Shown: positions 47,498 through 62,289 of the stretch, one piece after another | Position numbering within the stretch: position 1 is the first letter of the stretch | How the letters are laid out: the number at the start of each line of letters is the position of its first letter | Source of the DNA: Parus major | Lineage: Eukaryota > Chordata > Aves > Passeriformes > Paridae | NCBI RefSeq assembly: GCF_001522545.3 | Contig: NC_031776.1 | Coordinates: forward strand, 32,874,709-32,938,708 | Length of the DNA stretch: 64,000 nucleotides | Reading direction: 5' to 3' | Notes under the pieces: generated by a model | Told to the model about the DNA's origin: nothing | The model's database searches: none | Seen by the model: the letters and a program-made list of their open reading frames with translations, nothing else | Program-made: the position numbers and the translations under genes

Positions 47498-48349
47498 GCT
47501 CCTGAAACATGGAACAGCTTCACACTCTTTGAAGCAAGAAGAAAAACTAAGAGTCAGTTAAGTTTTATCACTGTCTCCTCTTCCACCTACTCCTGGCTCA
47601 GGAAAGTGACAGTTGGCTAATTCCAGACTAGCTAGGTATGAAGGGGTTTTTTTTCCTCTAGCGCAGGCTGTGCCTCTCTGCTGATTTAGCTGTTCTGCAA
47701 ATGACAAATGGTACAGAGCCTGAATATTTCCCTACATGTATATTTAAGATTTGTACTAGCTGCTGTTTATCCAGAGAAAATAATGGCTTTGAATCCTGAT
47801 GAAAATTATAGCAGATTCAGGCCAAGTTTTTACTGGATCTGGTTTTATGAGAAAGAATAAAACAAGTGTGCAGAGTTCTACAGCAAGTTATACTGCTCAC
47901 CTTTTTCATACGCCTAGAAATATCAGAGGCAGTGTGAAGGTGATCTCTGGAGGATATATCCAATACCCACTGTTACCCTTACAATCCCATGCTGTAACAT
48001 CATTGCCAAAAATAGCCTCCTAAAGGTGACACTTCTATAAAAGATGTCACAAGCTGTAGCAAGAGGCTCAGGAGTATATAAGTCATCTTTATAGTTCCTT
48101 TGCACATGTGTTTCATGTGTTTTCTTTTTCCTATTAGATAACACTTTTCCTATCTTACAGGAAGTTTTAAGATTTGGAATTTATTTTCAATTCAAGCAGT
48201 TATTCATGGGGTTTGCTTGAAAAAACCTCATTATATATGAAAGTGAATATATCTACAGAACAGTGGGTTTGAGCCAAAAAATGAATCTGGAAGCCAAAGA
48301 GCAAGTGACTATTTTGTACATTTACAAGTCAAAGCTTGTAAATGTATTG

Positions 48350-48499
48350 AACAAAAACAAAAAAACAAAACCAAAAACCAATAACAAAAACAACAATAAC
48401 AACAAAAAACAAACAAAAACACAACAAAAAACCCAAACCAACCAAAACCCCAAAACCCAAAAAACATAATTTAATAAAAATAAAATCATTCCTCACACA
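48350..48499. repeat. A/C-rich tract, G-free on the plus strand for 150 bases
   Basis: It contains repeated AAAAC, AACC and CAAAA words and has no G between 48350 and 48499. The last 30 bases shift to A/T-rich sequence. The overlapping frame of Lys, Thr, Asn and Gln codons is an artefact. Confidence 0.9.
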
Positions 48500-51400
48500 G
48501 CTTCAAAAGAAACAAGTAATGAACAGATGTTAGCACAAGTACTTGTGCAAAGATTTTTATGTGGGTTCACTTTTTGAAAGTTTCAATACCATCATTTGAT
48601 TTTTATTGCAGCATTTCTCAAAAATTCACTTTTCTCTTAAATGATCACTTATTTCTGCATTGACTTGTCCTTCTCAGCACAGCTGAGGCTCTAGACCTGA
48701 TTCAGATTTTGAGGAATAATATCTGTCTACCAGTAAAATCCTATGGAATACTTATATAGAAAATGCTTATTATCATTCCAGTGACATAAAAGCTGTTGTG
48801 GGACCTAGAAGTGATGCTAATTTTAGGTCATATTTCCAACTGCAGAGAGCAGCTTCTTTTATTTTATATTTTATTTCACTTTCACTTGCTCTGCTTGTCA
48901 CTGCAGTAGGTGATTCAGGTACAGGATGCAGATGAGCTGCAGGAGATTAGCTGCTGGTGTAAGAAATATTTCTACAGTTTTACTACAATGCTTCAGACTC
49001 ATTTCACACACACACAACCATTATGATAAAATACGAGGGGAAAAACATTCCTGAATGGTTAAATTAATAAAAAGGGAATTGTGTAAATTTGGTAGTATCA
49101 GCATATCTCATCTCCTACCCTTTTTGCAGGGAGAGAAATACAATTTTTTAATAGCTTTTAGTAAAACTAAGGAAAATTAACTTTTTTTTTAAGTTTGAAA
49201 GAATAGTCAAGAAACAGAAATTTTAGCTTTCCTTCAAACACAATTTGCTCCATTATTCAAAAAAACTATGATCCTGCTAGAAGTCCTCCTCAATCAAAGT
49301 TGTTATGGGGTTGTTTAGAGATAATGGAAACATTTATTAAAAACAAAGAAACAAGCAAACAAAGAGATAACATCAAAAAAAAATTCCCACACAACATAGC
49401 AGTATTTTTGTTTTACACTGATGTAATTTTAGGGCAGTTAACAGAGGCTACATCTGGGGGGGGAAAAACCAAATTCACAACTTAGGACTCAAGTAGGATT
49501 CATACACATCCTGTTGATCCTGATAAATGACCTTAATGATGATCAGGTTCTCTGTTTCTGACGTGGTGGGTTTGCAGACGAGGGGTACAGACTGTTCTGA
49601 GGGGGTACAAGCACTGCAGTGACAAAGGGAAGAAATCCCACTGACTGTGCAAGTGGAGATATCTTTTCACTCTGCTGAAATGAGATGGTATTAAAACCAT
49701 GTCAGTTCACCCTGAGGTCAGATTGCCACAGTTCCTGTGCTTTACAGACCTGGGGGTGAGATGTGATTAGTTATGCTCTGACCCAAAATGAATACAGGAG
49801 AAGTCTACCACTTCCCCTTCATCAGGTTCCTGGAAGGACATGTAAGGTTTGGGCTCCCACAATATTTTACTGAAAAGGCACACATTCCTACAATTCTTTC
49901 CTCTTGGCAGAGCAATTCTTGTCTTTAAAAAGCACAGCAAGTCTCATGATAGCTACACAGGCATGGAAATAGATGGTAAAAATTACATTTACTTTACTAC
50001 TCCATATACCACTCCTAATACATCCACACAACATTGCTACTACCACCTGTGACTCCACTGTTCTGATCCACCTGGTTGTAAGGAAGGAGAACTTGGTTGA
50101 CCTCTGGGATTCACCCTAAAATATTTTAAAAAATTGCTAATCTTCATGGTAATTTTCTCTCCCAGGAGTAAGGAAAAAATGAAAAGGAAAGTCAATTTCC
50201 TTGTAAGAATGAGGTAGAGTATCAAGCAGAGATGTGCCAAAATTCACACTTCACCTTTTAAAAGCAAACCCAGGTCTTTATTCCAAAATAAATGAGAACA
50301 AAACTGGGATTATACTTGGATGAAAGGACTGGTAACAAGACTCCCAATTAAAATCATACCAGCAAAATTCAGCAATGTGTCAACCAGTAAGAAATCCAAT
50401 TGTTCTGCAGCTCCCGGCTGCCTACCAGGCTCAGCTATAAGAAAAGTACAACTACATCCAAAATTAATTCCAAAAACTCGTATGGAGGACTTCTAAGGGA
50501 CCCATATTACTTTTCCTAACTTTTTACAATCTATGATGTTCTCTGAAGTGCCTCTGTTCGTGCATTCAGGGTTTTAATAAATTGAGAGACCATCCAAGAT
50601 CAGAGATCTACTTTCTTTCAAGCAGCACCTCCAAAAACCCTTCCAACATTCAGAAGTTCAAACTGAATGCTGACTATCACAGTGTGCTCTTCCTGACATG
50701 AATATTTCAAATTCAGTTTTCTAATGAAAATCTCCCATCAAACACTTCTTTTTTTTTTTTTTACTTATTGACAATTGTGCTCTCCTCAGAACAAAGAGAA
50801 CGACACCTCGAGAATAAGAATTGCGTATCTGCAACCCCTCCATATTTTACTGGCGACAAAAGTTCTCTGACTTCCTGCTTTCTCCATACAAAAAAAACCT
50901 ACGGGGAAAGCTGTGCCATTAAAATCATAGGAGAATCAAGAGTGCTCTAAGAGCCCATTATTGCTGCTAATGAGGCTGATACCGCTGCGTGGAGTTGCTC
51001 TTTGGCGGCTGCTGCTCCACAATTGAGGCAGCCTGATGGACTCCGAGCCAATTGTCAAACACCCAGAAGGCAGCACGGGGAGGTCACGGGTCTGTGCAGC
51101 ATCAGACACATGGGGAAAGCCAGGAGAAGGAAGATTGTTTGGAAAATAGGGAGTTTGCAAATGCCTCGTGGCAGAATAAGCGTGTGGCAGAGGAAAGCTC
51201 TGCTATTAAACCCCAGGATTGCTCCTGTGCTCCACCCAGGTCTCTGCAGGCTATTCCAACCTCCCTCAGGCACTGCAAGGGAGCAGGAGGATGACTTCAA
51301 GGAGCTTTCAGAGGAAAACACCACCAGTTCCCATGGACAGCCTGAGACATGGCACACACACATCCTCACCCACCCAAACCGTGCAGCTCACAGCTCAGCA

Positions 51401-54400
51401 CAAAGCTGGGCCGTCAAAAACACAACAATCATAACTTCCCATTTTCAGATGGCACCATTTGTCACAGGGTGCGTGCCTGCTGCGTGTTTTATCTTCTGCA
51501 GATGGAAAATTTATGGAAAATTAATGTTTCTGGGAAATTCTAGGAACTCACCACCAACCTCCAGGGTAAAGCAGCACCCATAAATTCCTGTGCAGTGACA
51601 CAAAGACCCCGGTGCTGGGTGAGGGGAAGCAGGGCTCTCACGGGCAGCAGGTGACTGTGCTCATAAACAGCACACACAAAACAAATTAACCAACATTAAT
51701 TTATAACCATGTGGAGAAGGCTACACTGAACTCAGTGTTCCTGTTTTCACTGGAAGAGTAAGACAGGACAAGTATGGCAGTGTCAGGGAGGTCAATGAAT
51801 GAATAAAATGGATTATTGGATCATACATACTACAAAAATACTGCTATTCATACCCAAAGCATGACTCAAGACTGGAAAAAGAATCCATGAACGTCTAAGT
51901 CCATATTAAAGATACTGATGTCTCCCATGATTCCAGAAATCACCTCTGGTTTTATTTTCCACCATTAATGGATATATACCCATTGGTAAACGAGTATTTA
52001 TTATCTAAACTTACAATTTAATTCCATATTTAAATTAATTACCTTCAGATAAAATTATTTAATTTCATTCTTTGAAGACAGAGACAGCAAATATAAAATG
52101 TTGGTATTGATAAAAATCTGTGGAAAAGCAACAGAAAACTGGGGGAAAAAAAACTACTAGTAGAACACCAAAAATCCCAAGTTAAGAGAGCTGGTAAGGT
52201 GGCAATTACAGCTGAAAAATAAAAAAGCTAATGTATTTCCACGATCTCCCATCTCTTGCAAGAATTACTGTATCTCTCGATACAATCTCCTTTTTTCTTC
52301 CTTTAATGAAATGCCATTCAAAAGCCCTTCAAGAAGAACAACTGGCAGCAGCTGCAATATTCTTTAGATTTTTAAAAAGAGATGAGATGACCTGATTGAA
52401 AAATGCTGGTCAGTAACAATAGCTTTGTCCCATCTTTTTTATTTTTTTATTTTTTTTTTTCCTCAAAGGAGAAAAGCGCTCCCTGACTGAGAAGAGTGGG
52501 CACAAAGCGTGTTCTCCTAATCACTCAGAGGTAACAGGTCCCAGCTGAGCTCTACCAAGCAACAAGCTTTCTATTTTCTTTCAAAGAAAGGGAGATAGAC
52601 CTCATTTAGAGAATTTAGAAGTTGGATGATTTTTTTTATTCCCCCTTGTGAATAGAAATGGCTGTAAAATAGGCTGACTAATGCTGCAGCAGCTCTTCAG
52701 AGCCAGATTGGGTTTATTGTGCATAAAAGAAGAACTTGGTACCACTTCTGCAGGAAACAAACACGTGTGGACATCCAGGGGCTCTTCCAAAATTGGTCAG
52801 TACTCCTAATTCTACAGTCAGTATTAATAAACCTGAATTTTCATCTGTTTAAAGTTGTTTCTAATGTGTCATCATTTTTTTTTTTTTTTTTCAAAACAGA
52901 TGAGAGATATAGTTCTATTCCTGTTTCAAATACTCTAATCTGTAAGGAGAAAAAAGCCAATGGATGATTTAAGCTGATTTCCCTTGACCCTGACAAGGAA
53001 TGACACAGAACACAGGGCCTGGGGTTCATTTGGATTTCATAATTTAATGACTGGAGCCTGTCAGTCAGAGTGGAAATGTCTTAATAAAATCAACTCAGGT
53101 GCAAGGGGGGATTAGGACTCGTTTCTCTGTGTGGGACTGAGGTGCCCAAAGGTTATCTTTAGGAATATTAAAACTAAAAGATGATGATAAAACAGCTTAG
53201 CATGTTTAGCAGCTGCTGCACAAACACAATAATCATTTCCACACAGAATCAATACAGGGAATTACTTCCAAATGCCTCCCAGGGTGTCCTCAATGTCACC
53301 AGGGAAGGTCTGTCTGAAATCCCAGCACCTCTCCTTTTTCTATCTCTGAAAACTCTGTTTGGCATCCTGCTCTTCCTCCACTGCACTTCTTCATCTTCCC
53401 TGTTCTGTCCTCTCCATCCCACAGTTTGGGCAGAAGGGAGAGCAACAGAATTTTTTAGTTCTTAGGCTGCTCCATCACAAAAAAAGAGACACAAATTTTG
53501 TCCAGAAGACTTTCAAAATAACTTAGTCAACCATCTTCCCCCCTCCCCCACACACCTTCAAATTAATAAAGAAAATCTCTGGCCAGTTTCTACTCCTCTC
53601 TCCAGCTTTGCAATTCAATATTTGTTTTTCTTTCAAAATTTTTCTTTCCAGTAAATAATTTGACTTTTTTCTTAACTTTATAAGCTTCAGTGCTTTGCAC
53701 TTACTACCAGAACTTCTAGGTCCTCTTGTGATTTTGTCTGAGTCCTTTATTTTTGAGTCTCTTTGGCAACCATATCTCCTTTGCTCTTAAAGAATTTATT
53801 TTATGTATTTTTATGCATTTTTTACAAATGAATATGCTGCACTTTACAAATCTAAAACTCAGTGTCCTGTGCATCCCAGAACAAAGCAGCAAGAGCCAAC
53901 AAGTCAAGCAAATAAGAACAGTAATTACAGAATTAATCTACTTTTACCTTTGTTTTGAAGCAAACTAAAGCAAAATTAATGTCTTAAAGAATTCCACAGG
54001 AATTTCAGATGAGCAAATTCTACTTGAGTAAGATTAAGAAATAAGAAAATGAGACATTAAAACAGAAGGAGTAATTGAGTGGAAAACCACTGGGTATCTA
54101 CAAATAAAAAGGAAATGGAGGGGACTATAATACCTGGGCAGGGATAATGTGATTATATCTAAGACTTTGGTAGCAGAACTGTTATTATCCATATTTCATC
54201 CTTGAGGAAAAAATAAAACAAAATCCCTCACCCTTTCCATGCTATATTGCAATATTTAATTGCCAATTCTAAACTGTTTGCAGCAACACATTCCTTCAGA
54301 TCAGAGGGGGAAAAAAAATTAAATAAAACCCCAAATCTATAATATCAGGTGGCATCATATAACGTTTCTTTTTTTAAAAATAGCTATAAACCTCTTGTAA

Positions 54401-56213
54401 AAATCTTTAAGACTTCTGAATAACTTTCAGTAAGTCTCTTAATATAACCATATTTTTTAGCTTTTTATAGATTTTTGTTCTACTGCATCTCAATCATGCT
54501 GCAAACAATGCACATGCAGTAAAGAAAATCAAGAAAATCAGAAACAGAAATCCAATATAAAAAAACAACAGAATCTGCAGAAATAATGTAAGTTCTGATG
54601 CTTAAGTTTCAATATCCTTCTAAAAGATGGAGAATATGTTCTCTTGCTGGGACATCATTTATTGAACTTTAAGATCACATTATAAGAGCTACAAAAGACA
54701 GTAATTATTGTCTAAGATACCATTGTGCTCCTGAAATAGGAATAGAGATAGGGAGAGAGACTGCTCAGTCTGGGAAGATCGAGTACACAATTTGAGTTCT
54801 AGTGTGAAAACAACTGTTTGGTGACTCTTCAGCCAATCCCATGCAAACCAACTCTTAAAGCAATGTTTATTGTTGGTATAATTCTGCTTTTCTGCACCTC
54901 TGTCTGACTGAGTTTCTAAATCAGAGGTATAAAAAGTACAATTTCTCAGGCAGCAGCTTCCCTCTGTTAGGAGGAGTGCAGGCTCCTGAACTTTTACTGT
55001 CACAGAGACTTTGAGAGCTCTGCATGGTACAGGTCCACAAGTCAAAGCAGACTGCCTGGATTTTCAAAAAAAGCCCTAATTTCCATATTACTTTTGGAGA
55101 TCAAGTTTTAGATTTGAGTGTGATTTTTTTTTCTCTCACAGAACACCCTGTCCTTCACGGCTGGAATGGAAAAAATGGCATTGACCATCCAGCAGGAAAT
55201 ATCAGCTGCAATATTCTTATAACACTAAAAAATAAGGGACTGGACAAGCCTATGGAAATAGGTTGAGATAGAGATGGGTTAAGACTAGAAAGAAAGGAGA
55301 TTTAGAGGATAAAAAGGACAACTTGAATAATCAGAAAAAAAAAATCAGCAGGCAGAGGAGGCAGTTTATACACATACATGCAATCAGAACCCAATGGTGG
55401 GCTGATACCTGCCCAGTGCCTCCTGGTAACATGAGCACATCATCAAGAATCCTCCCAGGAAACTCCATTCCTAGGATTTTGAGGTTTGGGACAGTAGTGA
55501 TGCTCTGGGAGGGTCACAAAAGGCAGCCCTTGGGCAGGAGCAGACTGGAGGGCCAGGGGCTGGTGCTGAGCTCACCACAGGAGCTGCAGAAATCAAATTA
55601 TACCAAACTCAGCAGTCCTGAAGAGTGGTTCTCCTCTGTATCTCTGTGAGGATTGTCACTCATCCTGATGAGAACTCTTACAGCTTCATTCCAAGCTGCA
55701 GTTGTTTTTTCCCTGGTAATTCAGGAATACCAAATTCCAAGTCTTTTCCTGCCTCTAAGTATCTTACCATAACATTGCTTTTTTCTGCACATTTCTTTGT
55801 TCCTTCATTTGGCTCTTGGGCAACCAGCTCTAGCCTCAACTCAGTCCTGTTTTTCTAACAGTTTCTTTAGTTTTGATTTGTTTTACTGAAAGTAATATTT
55901 CCTCAAATATGAACATCCATATTTCACACACCACATGCAATCCTGGAACAGATAAAAACAGCTGTTCTACCGAAGAAGACGAGATGAGATGGGTGCTGAG
56001 ACCCAGATTTCACCAGGAAGAGCTGCTGCCTCTACAAGTTCCTCTCTGTCATTGGATTCCAAACCAAGAAGCCTAAATCACTAAATAATATTGTATTTTT
56101 TTTCTAATTTGATATTTAATTTTGATAGTTTTATTGCAAAATTTCATGCTTAATTAGTATCAAAGCTTTAAAAACACACAGAAATATTCTTTAAAACACT
56201 AATAAATACTTCC

Positions 56214-56262
56214 AAAGGTTGGACTTAGAGGTCTTTTCCAACCTTAGTGATTCTATTATTCA
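56214..56262 (+). mobile_element. CR1 LINE 3' tail scrap
   Basis: About 50 bp resemble the extreme 3' end of a CR1 copy: GGTTGGACTTAGAGGTC, TTTTCCAACCTTAGTGATTC and a degenerate terminal TCTATTATT. It is too short to place in a subfamily. The orientation is again antisense to LRP1B. Confidence 0.65.
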
Positions 56263-59200
56263 ACACCACATCACATTAGAATTCTTTTTACTATATAATA
56301 TTTTGCTTTTATTTTTCCTTGTGGTAAAATATTTGCCCAGCTGGTGTCACTCGAATAATTATCTTCTACTAAAATAAGTATCCTTTGTTCTGAGATGGTA
56401 TTTGGGGTTTAGGTTCAATAATTAGGCTGTCCACAAGTTGAGGTCCTTGCAATGATATCTCAGGAACTCTGGTGACTCGTGCAGGAGCCTCAAAGGCACA
56501 AAACATATTTTCCCATAAAAGAATATTATAGCTCATTATCTACATTTCTCTAAATTTTAGTTTCTCTTTGGGCAAGGAACACTTAGAAAAAAATTACTTC
56601 TGTGGAGTAAATATTTTAAAATGTCTGATGTGTGCTACCCTGTGGCTACTCAACATAGATATAAGCTTATTATACAAATTATTATTTTCTTGCCAGTAAC
56701 TCAGGGCAGAATTCTCTTTAACTGTAATTTATCCATTTTCTTGTTGATGCATGAATAACTCAATTTCTCTTATGCTGAAAATATAGTAGAGATGCACCTC
56801 TATTAAAAAAAGCAGCAGGTATATTTTCTTGACTGTATTGAATGTAAGTAGGGGGCAGGTTTAACATGTATTTAGAATCCTCTGTTACAGACTCGGATTT
56901 CATAACAGACTCCCTTTTAAAGTTGGTACTCTCTGATGAGGCATATTGGATCTACCAAAAATTGAAGTATGAAGTGTTAATCAACAGAGGTGATGGTTAT
57001 AAAATATAAATATTTTAGTAGCACAATGATAAAGAAAATCACTTTCAGATCATTTTTGGATCATGCTTGGCAGTATCACATTAAATTGTGCTAGACTTTA
57101 AAATTGCCCTTTTGCTTTCCTAGGTGTCTGATAGCAGCTTAATTAGTAGCTTACATCCAGTGAAAATACATAATTTCTTATCCTTTTCTTACTTCTATTT
57201 CTTGAAATATTACTTGCATTAAAAGTTCCTTTCTAGTTTGGTATTTACAGCCTGGAAACTGAGAAGTTTGGCCCAAGCTCCAAATGGACTGAAGATGAAT
57301 GAGGAAAACAGGAAGAGGCACAACCAGAAGACAAACCATCAGGAAAGGACACAAAGTGCACATTTTCCCTCTCCTTTCTTCCATTCACAAAAATCCTGTT
57401 CTGTCATTAAAAGAAATCAATACAGCAATGCAAAGTGTCCTTGTTACTTCTGAGGAGTGGATCTGTCCAAATTTGGGATAAATGAGCAAGTCTAAGGCAT
57501 TTCATTTTCATTTCAAGAGAACTAAGGACACTCTTTAGAAGGGCCTTTTATTATATTTGAGAAAATTCCCTACTTCACTAAAAAATATAAAAATGTATAT
57601 ATCATGATTCCCACTTGGTACATGAGAAGCAGTGAGAAGTGAAACCACTTCAGCAAGATCACTTTTCCAACTGCTAGAATTTATGCCAGTACTTTACAAT
57701 CAAGGGGAATTTTTAAATATACCATTAATGGCTATTTAATTTTGAAATGGAAATTGTGGGGAGCTCATCAAACTTTTATTCCAGAGAGCAATCCTGAAAT
57801 AAACCAGGGATGACCAGAAGATATAACATAAATATTTCATCTCTAATTTCTTAGGATAATTGATAAATATCTCTATGAGCTGATCACGGTTATTGTTAAG
57901 GGTTCTTTATAAATGAGCTCAGCAGTGCCACACCTGTAATATGCCAGTAAAAGGATTCTCTACCCTTAGATGAAAACCCAGAAAATAAAATTTATGCTTA
58001 ATAATAATTAGTGGGGAACTACAGGATCTCACCCTGCTTGTTCAAAAATGGTCACTATCACTTTGAGTGAATAAATATTTACCTCTCTACTGGTTCCACT
58101 AGATTAACAAATGAAAAAAAAAAAACCCACAAAAAACCAAAAAACCTGAATATTTGATAATTTTCAGTTTTTAATTGAATATTCATTTTGCATTTTGTCC
58201 AAGTCTTTGGCAGATATACTAAATCAAAATTCCTGCTGGAGTTCTACTGAGTGTGCTTAATTGATAACACCAGCTAATTAAATTTACAACTTCTATGCAT
58301 ATTAATTCTCCATTTTTATTTTGGCACTCTGAAATTCCATCAAGCTCCTATTAATAAGGGATGCAAACATGGGTATGTAGTCGTTTCTGTTGCTTAGTGT
58401 TCATGTGGAGTTTCAAAGCACAGGATTTAGAGCTTATAATAAAATGCCCACCTTTTGAACTAAATTGGAATATAAAAGACAACCTCAAAAAGCCAGATTT
58501 TTCTGAACCTTCTAGTATGTATCAAAGCTATGGTTTACTTAGGAAAGATAACTATTTGAAAATCTTATCGATCAAGATATATATATTATCATATATCAAA
58601 AGCCTTAGGGATATGTTTTAATGCAAAATACCCACCTTACAGTTTCCTTCCCCAACACAATTCACAGCAAATGTAATGCACAGTTTTCTCTGGCAGTGAT
58701 GGATGCTCTCTGCATTGACCCAACTATGCTCAAAACATTTTGTGATTTTATCCCCATGTGATTTTTAGTCTTTGTATATTATGAGATTCAGAAAAACTTC
58801 CCAATCTGTGGATTTGTCCTTAGAATGCATTCACTGGTGATTGAATTATTTTTTCCTTATTGATCTGAGGCTTCTTGTGCACAGAAGAATTCAATGAAGA
58901 GGGCCACATCTGTATTGCTATAATTGTCACAATCACTCTCATTTTGCAGCCACAGCTCTGATTGCACAAGTTTCTATTGGATAAAAATAAAACTTTTTTT
59001 TTTTTTCCTTTAAAAAGCTCTTTTGATATCATCACCATCTCACACCATCTTGAGGAAAAACAAGTATCAAAGACCAGAAAGGACGAGGCACTCTTGGGCT
59101 CAGAGCAGAACCAGGACTGCCTCCCACTGGTGCTGCACATTCAGCCACCTACCAGAACATTCCAAATCTGGGATTATATAACTCACACAAGAAGCTGAGA

Positions 59201-60079
59201 TATTTGACAGCAGTTGAGGACAAAAAAAAAATAAAAATAAGAGTTGTAGGGTGAGTGGGAGATTCAATTTTCCTTGGAACTTTTTCCTCTTTGATTTATC
59301 TTCCTATTTCAAAAGATATTTTCTGTGCATTAAAAAAAGTAGTATCAGTACTACAATACCCCAAAGCAAAGCCATGTTTTCAAAACTGATTTAGACCATT
59401 TAATTCAATGAACTACTTTATCTGAAGTCAGAGGAAAGTGGCTTTGACAACCAATAATAAAAGTTGGATCTTTCAGAATGTTGTGTTAATGAGACTTGAA
59501 TTTGATGGATGAATTTTGCTGACCTCACTGTAAACCTTTTACATTACGGGGATGTCATAAACAGCACTCAGCAAATGTGCTCGTTGGAGAGAGGAATGAA
59601 TGTGGATACATTGCCTCTTATTGGCACATCATTGCTTTGTTAGATTTCACTTTTATTTTTGAGTCATGATTCACTTCAGGTCGCTGGTAATAACCAGAAT
59701 TCACTCCCAAAGGATTTCTGGCAGTGTAACCCCAGTGGACTCATGCTGCTGTCTGTTATCCACTCCAGATGTGTGACACTAAATAACCTGAGATTTACAG
59801 CCTTTGGGAGTAGTTAGTAAGTGGAAAGTAAAAACATACAAACTATGTCGTTTTCTGTGTGATAAATTATAAGTAATTGAAGGAAGACTTTCATTACTGC
59901 CAGGATTCTCAAGGAACATGGCATAATATATAACTCTTTGTGAAAAAAACCTGTTTGCTTTCTTGGAAAGGATGAGGCCCACACTGTGTCAGCTCCTGCA
60001 TCAGTACTAAGTTCAAATCCTTCTGAGAGCTGCTAAAATTCACTCCTTCACAAGGGGAGTGAACCAAGTGACGACAAGG

Positions 60080-60123
60080 CAAAAGGACAGAAGGAGAAGG
60101 AGGAGTAGGAGGATGAGGAGGAT
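60080..60123. repeat. Imperfect AGG/GAGGA purine tract
   Basis: It consists of AGGAGAAGGAGGAG-like units broken by two single T bases and one C. It is a simple polypurine sequence. Confidence 0.8.
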
Positions 60124-60930
60124 TTTCCCTCTGTCTCAGAGTGAGCTGTTGCCAGCTCCCCTGGGACCTTCCACAAATCCTCCCTGACCTGAGGGATGAC
60201 ACCAGGGCAGAGCACGAGGCTTGACCTCACTCATCCAACTCCTGCACAGCCTCAAGTCTTAACACACAAAGTCTGAGGAGGGTTGTGGATCCTGCAGCTG
60301 TGAAAGAGGTGTCAGAGGACTTCAGGGTGGATTTCTTCTGTGCCTGGCCTGGTTAGAATTATTGATGGCATTACTAGGAGCTAATAGACAGCAAACAACA
60401 AATATTGCCATGGTGTGGCCATTGTGGTTATGGAGGTCATGGAAGAAAAACCATAAAATTTCTCAAAATGGATGAAAGGAGCTCATAAAATTAGGTGGAA
60501 AAAGGAGATCCAGATACAACACTGTGGGAGATGCTTATCTTCCCAAAACAAAGGGTACACAGTCTTTGTCTCCCCATCAGCCCTTTTTCTAATATTTTCC
60601 CCAAACAATAACTCCTGGCTCCTGGCAGGGATTGGATCCTTGGCCAGATGGACCTTTGCAGAGAAGTTATTTTGGGGTCAGAATTAAAAGTAAAAGTTTC
60701 TCCTCTTGCCTTCTAATCCCCCTTACATTTACCTTTCTCGGTTACAGTACATAAAGCTATTGAATTAGCCAATAAAGGCTAAGTATTAAAGCTATTATTT
60801 CTGCTCTTCTGAAGTTACACTTGAGAATAGAAGGCTTGGAAGAAGTTCTGCTTGATCCTTAGGGGGAGAAAAGACTTATTTATAAAAAGTAACAGATGTA
60901 GCTAGATGAAAAGAAGCCAACCATACCACT

Positions 60931-60976
60931 CAAAAGAAAAAAAAAAAAAAGAAAAAGAAAAGAAAAGAGAGAGAAA
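60931..60976. repeat. A/G-rich tract
   Basis: There is a long A-run followed by GAAAA units and a short GA run, purely purine on the plus strand. Confidence 0.88.
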
Positions 60977-62289
60977 TCCTTCATTCAGTAAAATAATGAA
61001 TACTTGCAATATGTGAAGATGTAATTAAAATGCTTCTAAAATTTTCAACTTAAAAAAAATTATTTTGCTCATAAGTAAATTGACTTTTTTGGGAAAAAAG
61101 AATCCTTAAATCACAGAATCACTTGGGCACAATTTTTTAGAGAATCATGAATGTTGAAGACTTCTTCTGTTTTTTTCAAAAAATTTGTCTTTTCTTCTTC
61201 TATTATAATTCTTAAATTCATTAAATGAGCTTCAAATCTCAGTTTATATTCAAAATTGTTTATTTTGCACATGATAATTTGCCCTAGTAGGCCACGGTAG
61301 TGCATGGAATTCCCTGCTGTGCCCTTACAATGCATGGCCAAGAAGAATTTAGGCTGAATTCAATGTGGGGAACACAACAGAATGGCACATGGGTGACAAA
61401 TGGTTGCCCCTCCTGCTCTCTGGGCAAGTTTTGATTTGGAAACACGTTTCGTTTTGCACAAGGCTGTACAACAACTGAGGCATGGCAGCACATTTCCTAA
61501 CAAGAGCCTTGTGACTTATAAACCTTAACATATGGGGTTATTTTAGTTCCTTCATCTAAAAACAATTGTCCCAGGTGGCTTCTAAAGACTGAGATAACTT
61601 ATATTTGTGTGACAGAGAAGCAGGGAGGAAGCACAATATTTTATTGATGATTTGAAAAAGTCATCGGCGAGCTGCAATTTGTATTCTAACGAACGTGAAC
61701 TGTGTTGCTGCCATCCCTTAAAATAACTTATCAACCAGCCAAAATTATCCTAACTCTGGTCTCTTAAATTCTACCACACATCCACAGTAAGTAGAGCTCA
61801 ATGGGGCTAATCTAACACTGTTTGTGCTAACGATTTGGTGAGCAATAGAGAATTAATTCACAGCAGTATCACCACAGACTGTGCTGGAGGAAATTCATGG
61901 GGCTAAGGATTAAAACCCAATGACAATGATTACCATAGGTATGGGGTAAGTATTTGCAAACTGCTTTTGTATTTATCTCCTTACAGGAATAATTAGGCTT
62001 GTTCTTGGAAAGACTGAATAAAATGCCAAAAAGGACATAAGCATAATGCAAAAATAGCTGTGGGTTGACATTAGGAGGAACATAACTGCTATGTCACTTG
62101 ATTTTTAATCAGCAAAACATGTTGTGTAGCAATGGAAGAAATAGAAAAAACTTGAATGGCAGGACCAAAGGGTTGAGAAAAAAAGCCTCTTCTACTGCTT
62201 ATTCCAAAATGCTCAACTGCAGCAAATGTTACCTATGCTGCATTCAGTGAAAATAAAAATCCATTTCCCTACATTCAACACCAATATGC

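Noticed and set aside
60000..60030. tRNA T-arm-like AAGTTCAAATCC
   Set aside because: No matching acceptor, D or anticodon arms at the right distances.
61109..61170. Possible reverse CR1 tail (AATCACAGAATCAC)
   Set aside because: Only a few words match and the following sequence diverges, so chance is as likely.
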